From: Saccharothrix sp. HUAS TT1
Lineage (GTDB): Bacteria > Actinomycetota > Actinomycetes > Mycobacteriales > Pseudonocardiaceae
Reading direction: 5' to 3'
Assembly (NCBI RefSeq): GCF_040744945.1
Contig: NZ_CP160453.1
Coordinates: 7,192,001-7,256,000 of the forward strand
DNA length: 64,000 nucleotides
The notes under the pieces are model-generated. The model had not been told where the DNA came from. It searched no databases and saw only the letters and a program-made list of their open reading frames with translations. Position 1 is the first letter of the stretch; every line of letters begins with the position of its first letter. Shown here in pieces: positions 42,213-52,290 of the stretch. Both the position numbers and the translations under genes were made by a program.

Positions 42213-45200
42213 TCAGTCGCCCAATCCCAGCCGGACCGTTATGTCCTTGCCTTCCAGCTTCGCCCGCACACCAGGGTGCACGCCGTACTTGAACCACATC
42301 TCCGGACGCAGGCCGACTGCCGCCGCATTGTCGACCAGGGCATTGATCTGCTTCCTGGTGCTCTTGGAGAGGAAGTTCTTCGGCTTGTTCAGCGCCGACA
42401 TCGACCGCTTCGCCTCGATGATCGCCTCGTCGGTGACGGAGTCGTACTGGCGTCCGTTGATGTAGCCTTCCCTGCCCCCGGACACCGCACGAACCCGCTC
42501 CTCGTACATCAGGTCGATCGCGCGCGAGTAGTCGCCCCTGTCGTAGTACTTTCGCGCCGCATCGCTCAGGCGCATTCCGCCCTGTCCAGACGGGCATTCG
42601 GTATCCTCGTTGTGAGTCAGTACCGATACTGCACCCACGAAGTACGTGTGCAGGCCGTCGACCGTGAGGTTGTAGACCTCGCGGTCCGGGGAGAACGGAC
42701 GGGCGCTGGTGACGGTGGCCGGGCGGTGGTCTGCCGTTTCAAAGGTGTAGCCCGGCTTCAGGCCTTCGGCTTCGACCCACTTCTGGATCGACTCGACCCA
42801 GAACGGGTGTTCGTCGGTCGCGACGATGTCACCTTCGCCGCCGTCCACCGCAATCGAGATCTTGTACAGCAGGCGCTCGGCCTGGTGAGAACGGGTGTCG
42901 GTGACGGTTCGCGGACCGGTTTCGCCGGTGGTCGGGTCGGTGGCCAGGACCGAGTCGCCGACGCGCACGTCGCGAATCGGCTTGCGTGATCCGTCCGCCA
43001 TCAGGACCGGGGTGTCGCCGGAGAAGCTGTTGCGGTCGAGAGACATCGGGCAGCTGCCGTTGGCCTCGCCGCGCGAGTTGTCACCCGCGTCGCGGGCGGC
43101 GCCGTTGCCGCGCTTGCGACCTGGCCCGAGCAGCGAGAGCACGTCGCCGAGGCCGGGTACCTGGCTGTTGGTGAAGTCGGAGACGGCCTGTTCGCCGACG
43201 GACTGGATGATGTTGACGCCAGGTTTGACGATAGTGGCCTTGACGGTTTCCCAAACCTTGTTGACGTCCTGCACGTTGGCCGTGACGGAGGAGACCTTGC
43301 TCGCTGGCAAGTTGGCCGCCGAGGACACCAGGTCCTTCGTGGCGATTTTCGGCTTCAGTGCCGCTTGCAGGACCGGCATCGGGTTGTTCTTGGCGGCCTC
43401 GGCGATCGCGGCCTGGGCGCGTCTGGTCACCGCTTCCATCGCGGCACGGCGGGCTGCCGCAGCGGCTGCTGCGGCAGCGGCTGCGGCTCGTTTAGCGGCG
43501 GCTTGGGCTGCTTCACGGGCTGCGGTCGAGGAGTAGCCGCCTACATTGCGTCGTGACCAGCTTGCCGCCTCGTCGCCGTAGCGGTGTCTTCCTGAGGCGG
43601 CTTCGTCGCCGTAACGGCGGGCGTTGGATCCCGACCTGCTTCCGCGACGACCGCTGGAGGCCACGTCGTCACCGGAGCGTCGCACGGCCGAGCCGCCGCG
43701 TCGACCGGACTTGCGGGCCGCGCCTGCGAAGTCGTCTCCGCGCTTGGCGAGGTGCTTGGCGCCCTTGTAGAGGTACTTCGCGCCCTTGAGGAGTTTGCCG
43801 CCGGGGATGAAGTTGGATGCGACCCACAAGGCGTTGCCCAAGCTGGGGTCGCGGGCGAATCTGACGATGTCGCCGACGGGTGAGGCTTCCTTGACGACCG
43901 TCAGCGCGACGGAGCCGATCTTCTTCCAGCTGGGCCAGTGGCCGTCGGGGTCGATCAGGTCGAGTGGTCGGCCCGCGCCGTACGTGTAGCGGTTGAACAG
44001 GGTGGAGGTGCCGGACGAGGCCGAGACGGTGTCGCGTGAGGCGAACCCGCCGGTGCCCGGCTGGTACCAGCGGGCGCCCATGTTGACTTGTTCGGTGTCC
44101 GGGTCGGTCCAGTCGCCTTGGAACCCGACCTGGCGCGCGGTGCCGGTGGTGGCGGTGGTGGTGCCGAACGGGTCGAACGCGGCGGAGTCGGCCATGCCCG
44201 TGGTGGTCGTCGGATCCATGCCGCCGACGACGTCGCCGTGCTTGTCCGACACGGTCAACCGCTTGGCGCCGCCGGAGGCGATGGAGACCAGTTCGCCGGA
44301 CGCGTCACGGCCGTACGTGCTGTCGCCGTCAGACGCCGGGTCGATGTCGAAACCCGCGTAGCGGAACGACTTCGCGCCCCGGGTCACGAGTCGGTCCGCA
44401 CCGTCGTAGGCGTAGGTCGTGGCACCCACTTGGATCAGTCGGTCGAAGGCGTCGAAGGAGAACTTCTCCTCGAGCCCGGAGCTGGTCCTCGACTGCATCG
44501 AGCCGCGTGCGCTGTACTTGTAGGTGTAGTCGCCATCCGACAGCAGCCGGTTGCGCTCGTCGTAGGTGGCTGTCTTCGCGCCGTTCCGGGTGCGGTTGCC
44601 GGACGCGTCCCACGCGTAGTCGGTGGTTCGCCCGTCGACCGTCCAGGACTTGAGGCGGTTGGTGTGGTCGTAGGTGTAGCTGTTGTCGCCGGCGCCCGCG
44701 TACCCGGAGGTGGTCTTGCGGGTGAGGCGGTCGTTGTTGTCGTAGTCGTAGGCCAGCGACGACAGCGTCACGCCGCCGACGTCCTTGATGACGTCGGACT
44801 TCTCCCGTCCGAGCGGGTCGTAGTCGAACGTGCGCGTCCGTCCAGTGCCGTACTGCACGCTCCGGAGCTGCCCGGCCTCGTTGTAGCCGTAGGTCAGGCC
44901 GACCCCCGTGACGCCGTCGGTGACGGTCTTGAGCCTGCCCTTGTCGTATCCGAACGCGGTGGTCCCGGCGGCGTCGGTGCGGCTGGTGATGCGGCCGTTC
45001 GCGTCGTAGGAATACGACGAGGTGCCGGACGGGCCGGTGGCCGACAGCAGGGCGCCGCGGTCGTTGTAGTCGTAGGCGTTGCGCCCACCCGGCGCGTCGA
45101 TCTCCTTGACCCGCCCGAGTTCGTCGTAGACGCGGACGCGCTCGGCGGTCGCGGTTTCCGCGCCTGCGCCGGTCTCCTTCTTCAACCGGTTCAGCGCGTC

Positions 45201-48200
45201 GTACTCGCGGTCGCGCACCACCCCGCCGGGGGCGGTCAGCTTGGTGTTGTTGCCCGCGGTGTCGTACACAGCGGTCCAGGTGCGGTCGGTGGCGTTCGGG
45301 TGTGCTGCGGTGGACGGTTCGACCACGGACTCGGGCAGTGACCAGGCGTTGTAGGCGGTAATGAACTTGTTGCCACGGCCGTCGGTGTAGCGGGTGCGGT
45401 TGCCGCGTGCGTCGTAGCCGAACGAGGTGGTGATCGATTCGGTGTCGGTGACCGGTTCGACCTGCTGGGTGAGCCTGCTCAGCGCGTCGTAGGTGTAGCG
45501 GGTGGTGTGGTTGAGCGGGTCGGTGCCGGTGAGGGTGTTGCCCGCGGCGTCGTGGGTGTAGGTGGTGCGGCGCTGGATGGCGTTCTGCCCGTCCAGGTTG
45601 AACGAGCCGGTGAGCCGCCCGGCGGCGTCCAGGCGCAGGTAGCCGGTGCGGCCGAGCGGGTCGCGCTGGAAGACCGGGCGGCCCAGGCCGTCGTAGCCGT
45701 ACTGCATGACCACGCCCGCCGGGTCGGTGGCGCTGGTGCGTTGTCCCAGGGTGTCGTAGCCGAAGGTGGTCGCGGCACTCGACGGCGAGGTGGCCTTGAC
45801 CAGTTCGCCCGCTTCGTTGTGCTCCAAGGTCGTCGTGTGGGCCGCGGCGGTGGGTTTGCGCTCCAGCACTGTGCTGGTGACCTGGCGGGCGAGCGCGTCG
45901 TAGGTCGCCTCGCTGCGCGCTCCGGTCGGGTCGGTGATCGACAGCTGTTCACCGGTGTGGGTGTAGGTGTAACGCCACACGCCGCCGGCCGCGGTCGGGG
46001 CGTCGGCCTTGGGGTCCTGCCGTTCGACGAGCCTGCCGAGTTGGTCGTAGCGCAACCGGGTGATCGCGCCCCGTTCGTCGGTGGTCTCGACGGCGTTGCC
46101 GGCCGGGTCGTAGGTGGTCGTGGTGGCGCCCTTGATGGCCTGGGAGGCGCCGGGCGGGGTGTAGTCGGGGCTCTCGGTGCGGACCGGGCGGCCGACCTTG
46201 TCGTAGAACAGCCGGGTGACCTGGCCGTTCTCATCCTTCACGGCGGTCTGGTCGCCGAAGGTGTCGAACCCGATCAGTGTTTCGGGACGTGCCGTGGTCG
46301 GTGTGCCGCCGCCGGTTTCCACCGACACGGCGGGCAGCGTCACGGCGACCTGGCGTTCGCTCTCGTCGTAGCGGTACTCGGTGGTGAACGCCGCGGGGTT
46401 GGCGCCGGTGACGTTGCCGCGCGGGTCGGTCTCGGCGACGAGCAGGCCGCGCTTGTCGTAGCGGCGAGTGGTGGCCAGCGGCGTGGTCCCGAACTGGATG
46501 CTCTCGCTGGTCTGGTTGCCGACGTTGTCGTACCCGTAGTCGACGACCGAGCTCGCCGTGGTCTGCAGGCCGGGCGTGTTGGAGCCCTGTCCGGAGCGGG
46601 CGATCTGGGTGACGTTGCCGTTGGCGTCGTAGCGGTAGGCGGTCCGGCGGGCCAGGCCGGTCGGGTCGGCGAGCTCTTCGGTGATGCGGCCGACCGCGTC
46701 GTACGTGTACTGGGTGATCCTGCCGCCGGGGCCCGTGTGCTTGACGAGGTTCCCCGCGCCGTCGTAAGCGTTCTGCTCCAGCAGGACCTTGCGCGGCGCA
46801 CCGCCGGGCACCGGCACCTCGGCGTGCACGCGGAACACCAGGCCGTTGGGCGTGTATTCGTAGAGGGTCTTGCGGCCCATGGCGTCGACGTGCCGGATGA
46901 GCCTGCCGCCGAGGTCGTAGGTGTTGGCCTCCAGCACCAGCAGCGTGCCGGGATCGGCATGCTCTCCGGTGCCCTGGCCGCCGGAGACCGGTTTGCCGTG
47001 CCAACCGCGCAGCCGCACCTCGGCCACCATGTTGCGGGCGGTGTAGGCGTACTCGATACGGGTGCCCAGCGCGTCGACCGCTTGGGTCCGGTTGCCGAAC
47101 ACGTCGTAGGCGTAGCTGGTCTTGGAGCCCTCGGCGTCGGTGACGGAGTCCTGCCGACCGCGGTCGTCGTAGGTGTAGGTGACGGTGCGCGTCGAGTCAC
47201 CGCCGGCGAGGTCGGAGACCTCGACCTTCTCCGGCAGGCTGTCGGCGTTGTAGGTCGTCTTGGTGAACCTGGTGTGCCGGATCGCGTCGACGACGTTGGT
47301 GACCGGGGCGTCGGTGACCTCGACGAGTCGGTTGAGCTCGTCGTAGCCGTACTTCGTCTCCAAGCCCTGGGGGTGAGTGTCTGAGAACTCGGTCTCCGCG
47401 ACTCTGCGGCCCAGCAGGTCGTAGCGGTACTTGGTGACCAGGCCCTCGGCCTCGGTGTCGGTGCGGCCGGGCTCGGTGGTGGAGGCGAGGTCGCCGTTGG
47501 TGAAGTACCTGTAGGTGGTCTGCTTGCCGCGCGCGTCCTTGGTCCACTTCAGCAGGCTGGCGGGTTCGTTGCCGCCGCCTTCCGCGGCGGTGGTGCCATC
47601 GGTGTAGCCGTGGGTGACGGTGGTGCCGTCGGGCATCGTCTGCTTGAGCAGCTCGCCGCGCGCGTCGTACTCCATCGAGGTCAGGTAGCGGTTGTCGGCG
47701 GGACCGGCGGAACGGCCGTCGCGGACGGTGAGCTGCTTGTCGATGCGCGGGTCGGTGTCGTTGGCCTTGCTCGGCGCGGGCTGGTGGTAGGTGAAGTGCT
47801 CGGTATCGCACACGCCCGGTTCGCGGCAGGTCTTGCGGGAAATCACGTTGCCGCGGGCGTCGTTGCGCAGCTCGACCTGGTGGCCGTTCTCGTCGGTGAT
47901 GGTCTGCTGGAACCCGGAGGCGTCGTAGCCGAAAGTACGCACGCCGACGCCCTGCACCGGGCCGCCCTGCCAGTCCGGGTTGCTCACTCCCGTGCCGCCG
48001 CAGTAGGTGGGTGTGCCGTCCGGATTCGTCGTCGTGTCGGTGCACGGTGGTGCGGTGGACGGGGTGGTCGGCACGACCGACGGGTCGGGGCGGTCCTCCA
48101 GCCGCACACCGGTTCCCAGGGGGGCGACGAATCGGATGATTCGGCCACGTATGGGGTCGTAGTCGAAGAAGTGCGACCGGTCGCCGGGGTCGGTGACCTG

Positions 48201-51200
48201 GACGGTGCGCACCAGGTTGCGGACCGTGCGGCCCTGCGCGTCCTGCTTCTCGGTGCCGCTGACCTGCGGCACACCCAGTTTCCAGTGCCCGCCGTCGACG
48301 TCGGTGTAGTCGCGGACACGGTCGTTGGTGGTGTCGTAGGCCAACTCGGCGGCCACCCTGCCGCTGGGCATGGTGACCTTCGTGAGCTGGTCGGAGTGCT
48401 CACGCGCCTGGTAATGGGCGCGAGTCGCTTCCTCGCCCAGCGGGTGCTGGTAGATCGCGACCTCGTCGATCTCCCCGGCGAAGTGCTTGCGGCCCGCGCC
48501 GGGCCACCAGCCGACCGGTTCCCAGGCGGCCGGGCCGACCGCGTGGGCCGCGCCGATCTGCCCGTGGTTGAACGGGCTGTTGTCGATCTCTCCGTCGGTG
48601 GTGCCGACCTTGGCGCCGTCCAGGTACAGGGTCTGGGTGGCCAGCGAGCCGGACAGCACCACGTGGTGCCACTGACCGTCGTTGACCCTGCCCGTGGTGG
48701 TGATCGGGGCGACGCGGCCGTGCCAGAACTGGCCGCGCAGCTTGCCGTCGCGGTCGACGTACAGCACGGGGATGGCGCCGTTCTGGGCGCGGTCGAACGG
48801 GGCGGTCTGGAAGCCGATCAACGGTCCACCGGTGGTGGTCTTGAACCACAGCTCCACGGACAGGTCACGGGACTTCTTGATCGCACCGTCGGGCAGGGCC
48901 ACGTACGAGCTGCTGCCGTTGAACGTGGTCGCGGTGTCCGGGCTGCCGTCCAGCGGGCCGGGCGCACCGGGCGTGGTACTGCGGTGCGCGCCCCAGTCCT
49001 TGGCGAGGTTCGTAGCGACCTGGCTGACCGCGTCGGCCGAGCCAGCGGGCTCGCCGAGTCGCCAGTACGAGTCGGGGCGGGAGTCCAGCACGGCGGTGCG
49101 GTAGTGGGAGCCGTTGTCGTAGTCGTACTTGGTGCAGCCGCCCTTGGGGTCGCAGACCTCCGTCAGCCGGTCACCGAGGTACTTGTAGGTCCATGTGAAC
49201 GGTGTGCCGCCGGTCGCCGGTGGGTCGGTGCGGACTTGGGTGACGTGGTTGCCGGTCCAGGTGAAGTAGAGCGTCCGGTTGGCGCTCGCGCGGCTGATGG
49301 CGCGCTTGATCTGACCGTTGAGGCCGTAGTCCAGTTCCAGCATGCGACCGGCGTTGTCGTGGATCGTGATGAGTCGGCCGTCGAACTCGCGGAAGGTGTA
49401 GACGGTGTTGGCCTTGTCCACCAGCACGTAGTTGCGGGCGGTGGTCGTGGTGTCCTGGTAGAAGGTGGCGAACCGGCCCGGCGGCGGGTCGAAGGTGCCG
49501 TCGGCGTTGCGGCCGAACCGGACCTGCTGGCCGTCGGGGTAGGTGACCACGACGTTGCCCGAACCGTCCTGGTCGGGCACCACGCGCATGTCGTACCGGG
49601 TGGACCAGCCCGCGCCGAACAGGTTGATCTTGCGAGGGTCGAGGCTATTGTAGGTCCGCGCGACGTTCAGCTCCGGTCCGCTGACGCCGAGCACGGCGTC
49701 GATCGCGGCGGTCGTGTAGTTGCCCACCTGCGGGTCGAAGTCCAGGTCACCCGCACTGTAGGGCGCGCCACCCAGGTGCGAGGTGATCTCCGGCTGCGGC
49801 ACCGCGGTCAGCAGCGCGCTGAACGGCAACGCCTCGCTGCGGGCGCCGCTCGGATCGATCGCGAACGCCCGCCAGTGGTAGGTCTCGCTCCACTGCAACC
49901 GTCCCTTCGGGACGGTCCACGTCTTGCTCGCCACGCGTGGTCCGAGCGTGCAGCTGCCCAGCGCGGGCGTGCCGTCGGCGTTGCTGCCGCAGACCTCGAA
50001 CTCGTAGCGGACCCCGGTGCCCGCGGGCGCGTCGATGTCGACGGCGTCCGCCCACAGCTGCGGGGTCAGCGTCGGCGCGGAGTGCCCCGCGGGCGGGTAC
50101 TGCGCCTTGACGACCGGCGGGAGCTCGAACATCGTCAGCGACAGCCGCGCCGGCGGAATCTGCTCGTCGGTGAAGTAGGTGCTGCCGTGCACCATGCTGA
50201 AGTCGAGCAGGTAGTCGCCGGGGTTGGCGAAGCGATAGACGGTCGCGTCGAGCGTCACCGTGTCGCCGGGTGGCACGTCGCGCGGCAGCACCGCCGACAC
50301 GCGTGAGTCGACCGCGCGGCCCTGGGCGGTGAACGCACGGTAGGCCAGCTTGTACGCCGCGGGCGTCCACGTCTGCGAGCCGCGGTTGGTCACCGCGATG
50401 CGCACCTTGCCGTCCTGCTGCCGGTGCACCGGCGGTTGCGGCACACCCCGTTCGATCCGGTAGGAGGCGTCGTACGGGGTGTGGGTGACGAACAGCCGCG
50501 GCGGGTTCGCGGTGCCGACACCGGTGAACTTCTTCCAACTCCGGGTGGCTTTCACCGCCAGGCCGTTGTTGGTGCCGCCGCGCACCCAGCCCTGCACCAG
50601 GTCACGCCCCGCGGTGCCGAGGTCGACCAGGTCCGGCGCCACCGGGCAGGCCGAGTGCGACTGGCCGAGCGCCACGTAGCCGTGCGCGAACGAGGCGCCG
50701 GCGATCGAGCCACCGGTCGGCGGGTGTCCCGATCCCGACGGGGACCAGGCGCCGGTCACCGGGTGCACCGTGATCGGCTCCGGACGGCACGACGGCGCGC
50801 TGAAGCTGGTCAGGTAGAGCTGCGCGCCGAAGACCCTGTGATCGGCCAGCGCCGGGTTCACCCCGTCGAACTTCAGGTACATCGCGCTGCCGTCGCCCAC
50901 CAGCAGCTCCGAGCCGCCGGTGCGGGTCCCGCCGGAGGTGACCACGGCGGCATTGGCGGACGTGCCCTGCACCGACGGGTCCACCAACACCGGGTAGGTG
51001 CGGCCGGCCTCGCGCAGCCACACCGGGTCCAACGACATCTTCAACGCCTGGCCACCGTTGTGGTCGACGAGTTCGTAGCGCACACCGTGCGAGGTGGACG
51101 GGTTCTCCGGGTGGCTGTCGGTCATGAAGCCCACGGGGATCCGCGACCGCTCGCGACCCGAGGCGTCCACGAAGGACACCTCGCCATCCACGATCCGGGC

Positions 51201-52019
51201 GGTGAGGCCCTTCAGCCGCAACGGGAACACCCAGGCGTGCAGTGTGTCCGGTGAGGCCAGCACGAGCGTTTCCTTGACACCACCGGGCAGGACGTCCAAG
51301 CGCAGGTCCACACCCGTGGCCACGCCGGGGTACGTGATCCGACTGCCCTCGACCCGGGCGGGCGCGGCGGACGTGCCAGCCAGGCCGAACGCCAGCTCGT
51401 GCTCCTCGGACAACTTCATCCGCACGAACGGTGATTCCGACGCCGTCGCGACGAACCGGGTCTCGACCTGGTCCGCGGTATTGCGCCACCCGTCCCCGTC
51501 GGCGACGAGCGTGGTGTCGATCGGGTGCCAGGAACCGTCGGGGCGCTGGTAGTTGACCGCCGCCTGGCTGAACTCGGTGGTCATCGTGCCATCGGCGTTG
51601 CGGAACGTGCGCGAGTCGGCTTGACGCAGTCTGGGGTCCTCGCGGCTGCCGGCCGGGTCGAAACCGGTCAGGCCCGACGGCACCCCGAGTTCGCGGACCA
51701 CGTTGGGCGGCGGCTCCCCGGAGGGGAACTCCGGTTGCGGGTACTTGGCCGATTCGGACTCGGGCAGCGCGCGGTTGACCGTGTCGCCCTCGACCACCTG
51801 GGCCTGTCCCGCGGCGCTCCCCCACGACTGGCCGGGCGCCGGTTCACCGGCGTCGACACCGCTCCGGCCCGCCGCGCCGAACCACGGCAGCGCGTCGACC
51901 ACGCCAGGCGGGACCGTGCCGATGAGCAGCACCAGCACCACGGCGACCGCGACCGTGAGCCGGGTACCTGACGGTGCGACCGGGAATAAGCGGGCACGCC
52001 GAGCACTCCAGGCCACCAT
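42213..52019 (-). CDS. Secreted RHS polymorphic toxin with Hint and C-terminal nuclease-like domain
   Basis: 3,268 residues from ATG 52019 (GGGGGAA 8 bases upstream), with an N-terminal hydrophobic export segment (LTVAVAVVLVLLIGTVPPGVV). Order: a beta-rich and fibronectin-like region (to about 770), a RHS start (about 780-970), a LamG/concanavalin-like insert (about 980-1200, with ATTFNGSSSYVAL and GQWHHVVLSG), then dozens of YD repeats to the RHS core end TLFNRYTYGAGRPLDLIDPDGH (about 2690). A basic, Ala-rich linker follows. A pretoxin-Hint domain (FSGDTPVLMADGS, TDEHPFWVE, VLTHN; about 2990-3140) precedes a 125-residue end with YDSVTDEAIIEAKRS, a D-x(n)-E-x-K pattern of PD-(D/E)xK nucleases. 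The RHS shell would encase the toxin and Hint would release it. Target is presumably nucleic acid of rival cells. Confidence 0.92.
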   Translation of the reverse strand: MVAWSARRARLFPVAPSGTRLTVAVAVVLVLLIGTVPPGVVDALPWFGAAGRSGVDAGEPAPGQSWGSAAGQAQVVEGDTVNRALPESESAKYPQPEFPSGEPPPNVVRELGVPSGLTGFDPAGSREDPRLRQADSRTFRNADGTMTTEFSQAAVNYQRPDGSWHPIDTTLVADGDGWRNTADQVETRFVATASESPFVRMKLSEEHELAFGLAGTSAAPARVEGSRITYPGVATGVDLRLDVLPGGVKETLVLASPDTLHAWVFPLRLKGLTARIVDGEVSFVDASGRERSRIPVGFMTDSHPENPSTSHGVRYELVDHNGGQALKMSLDPVWLREAGRTYPVLVDPSVQGTSANAAVVTSGGTRTGGSELLVGDGSAMYLKFDGVNPALADHRVFGAQLYLTSFSAPSCRPEPITVHPVTGAWSPSGSGHPPTGGSIAGASFAHGYVALGQSHSACPVAPDLVDLGTAGRDLVQGWVRGGTNNGLAVKATRSWKKFTGVGTANPPRLFVTHTPYDASYRIERGVPQPPVHRQQDGKVRIAVTNRGSQTWTPAAYKLAYRAFTAQGRAVDSRVSAVLPRDVPPGDTVTLDATVYRFANPGDYLLDFSMVHGSTYFTDEQIPPARLSLTMFELPPVVKAQYPPAGHSAPTLTPQLWADAVDIDAPAGTGVRYEFEVCGSNADGTPALGSCTLGPRVASKTWTVPKGRLQWSETYHWRAFAIDPSGARSEALPFSALLTAVPQPEITSHLGGAPYSAGDLDFDPQVGNYTTAAIDAVLGVSGPELNVARTYNSLDPRKINLFGAGWSTRYDMRVVPDQDGSGNVVVTYPDGQQVRFGRNADGTFDPPPGRFATFYQDTTTTARNYVLVDKANTVYTFREFDGRLITIHDNAGRMLELDYGLNGQIKRAISRASANRTLYFTWTGNHVTQVRTDPPATGGTPFTWTYKYLGDRLTEVCDPKGGCTKYDYDNGSHYRTAVLDSRPDSYWRLGEPAGSADAVSQVATNLAKDWGAHRSTTPGAPGPLDGSPDTATTFNGSSSYVALPDGAIKKSRDLSVELWFKTTTGGPLIGFQTAPFDRAQNGAIPVLYVDRDGKLRGQFWHGRVAPITTTGRVNDGQWHHVVLSGSLATQTLYLDGAKVGTTDGEIDNSPFNHGQIGAAHAVGPAAWEPVGWWPGAGRKHFAGEIDEVAIYQHPLGEEATRAHYQAREHSDQLTKVTMPSGRVAAELAYDTTNDRVRDYTDVDGGHWKLGVPQVSGTEKQDAQGRTVRNLVRTVQVTDPGDRSHFFDYDPIRGRIIRFVAPLGTGVRLEDRPDPSVVPTTPSTAPPCTDTTTNPDGTPTYCGGTGVSNPDWQGGPVQGVGVRTFGYDASGFQQTITDENGHQVELRNDARGNVISRKTCREPGVCDTEHFTYHQPAPSKANDTDPRIDKQLTVRDGRSAGPADNRYLTSMEYDARGELLKQTMPDGTTVTHGYTDGTTAAEGGGNEPASLLKWTKDARGKQTTYRYFTNGDLASTTEPGRTDTEAEGLVTKYRYDLLGRRVAETEFSDTHPQGLETKYGYDELNRLVEVTDAPVTNVVDAIRHTRFTKTTYNADSLPEKVEVSDLAGGDSTRTVTYTYDDRGRQDSVTDAEGSKTSYAYDVFGNRTQAVDALGTRIEYAYTARNMVAEVRLRGWHGKPVSGGQGTGEHADPGTLLVLEANTYDLGGRLIRHVDAMGRKTLYEYTPNGLVFRVHAEVPVPGGAPRKVLLEQNAYDGAGNLVKHTGPGGRITQYTYDAVGRITEELADPTGLARRTAYRYDANGNVTQIARSGQGSNTPGLQTTASSVVDYGYDNVGNQTSESIQFGTTPLATTRRYDKRGLLVAETDPRGNVTGANPAAFTTEYRYDESERQVAVTLPAVSVETGGGTPTTARPETLIGFDTFGDQTAVKDENGQVTRLFYDKVGRPVRTESPDYTPPGASQAIKGATTTTYDPAGNAVETTDERGAITRLRYDQLGRLVERQDPKADAPTAAGGVWRYTYTHTGEQLSITDPTGARSEATYDALARQVTSTVLERKPTAAAHTTTLEHNEAGELVKATSPSSAATTFGYDTLGQRTSATDPAGVVMQYGYDGLGRPVFQRDPLGRTGYLRLDAAGRLTGSFNLDGQNAIQRRTTYTHDAAGNTLTGTDPLNHTTRYTYDALSRLTQQVEPVTDTESITTSFGYDARGNRTRYTDGRGNKFITAYNAWSLPESVVEPSTAAHPNATDRTWTAVYDTAGNNTKLTAPGGVVRDREYDALNRLKKETGAGAETATAERVRVYDELGRVKEIDAPGGRNAYDYNDRGALLSATGPSGTSSYSYDANGRITSRTDAAGTTAFGYDKGRLKTVTDGVTGVGLTYGYNEAGQLRSVQYGTGRTRTFDYDPLGREKSDVIKDVGGVTLSSLAYDYDNNDRLTRKTTSGYAGAGDNSYTYDHTNRLKSWTVDGRTTDYAWDASGNRTRNGAKTATYDERNRLLSDGDYTYKYSARGSMQSRTSSGLEEKFSFDAFDRLIQVGATTYAYDGADRLVTRGAKSFRYAGFDIDPASDGDSTYGRDASGELVSIASGGAKRLTVSDKHGDVVGGMDPTTTTGMADSAAFDPFGTTTATTGTARQVGFQGDWTDPDTEQVNMGARWYQPGTGGFASRDTVSASSGTSTLFNRYTYGAGRPLDLIDPDGHWPSWKKIGSVALTVVKEASPVGDIVRFARDPSLGNALWVASNFIPGGKLLKGAKYLYKGAKHLAKRGDDFAGAARKSGRRGGSAVRRSGDDVASSGRRGSRSGSNARRYGDEAASGRHRYGDEAASWSRRNVGGYSSTAAREAAQAAAKRAAAAAAAAAAAARRAAMEAVTRRAQAAIAEAAKNNPMPVLQAALKPKIATKDLVSSAANLPASKVSSVTANVQDVNKVWETVKATIVKPGVNIIQSVGEQAVSDFTNSQVPGLGDVLSLLGPGRKRGNGAARDAGDNSRGEANGSCPMSLDRNSFSGDTPVLMADGSRKPIRDVRVGDSVLATDPTTGETGPRTVTDTRSHQAERLLYKISIAVDGGEGDIVATDEHPFWVESIQKWVEAEGLKPGYTFETADHRPATVTSARPFSPDREVYNLTVDGLHTYFVGAVSVLTHNEDTECPSGQGGMRLSDAARKYYDRGDYSRAIDLMYEERVRAVSGGREGYINGRQYDSVTDEAIIEAKRSMSALNKPKNFLSKSTRKQINALVDNAAAVGLRPEMWFKYGVHPGVRAKLEGKDITVRLGLGD

Positions 52020-52290
52020 TGCGCATTCCCCCGGATCGAAATAGCGATACGCGACCACCCCCGTGGTCACATCCGTCCGAAACTTGCATACGCGGTGCGA
52101 CAAGGCAAGGAGTCGACCCAAAAGGCGTAGTCCACCGTTCCCGTGCTAACCGTATGGCCGATAACGGGTACCCGGAGCGACGGGGCACACCGCCACTCGG
52201 CGGGTGTCGGGCCAAAGCACTGACAACCGTCCCACCAGTGTCTACAGTCGTTGACCGTCCGCATGGACAGCGATGAACCGGGGGGACCAC
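52020..52290. promoter_or_regulatory. Divergent intergenic region between the RHS toxin and tachylectin-like genes
   Basis: 271 bases between divergent genes, so promoters for both must lie here. TTGACC at 52251-52256 is a possible -35 for the right-hand gene but no matching -10 is seen at normal spacing. No palindrome stands out. Confidence 0.4.

Noticed and set aside
44000..49000. Regular spacing in the RHS gene as a possible CRISPR array
   Set aside because: The periodicity reflects protein YD repeats with variable DNA; there are no identical short repeats with unique spacers. No CRISPR was seen anywhere in the window.
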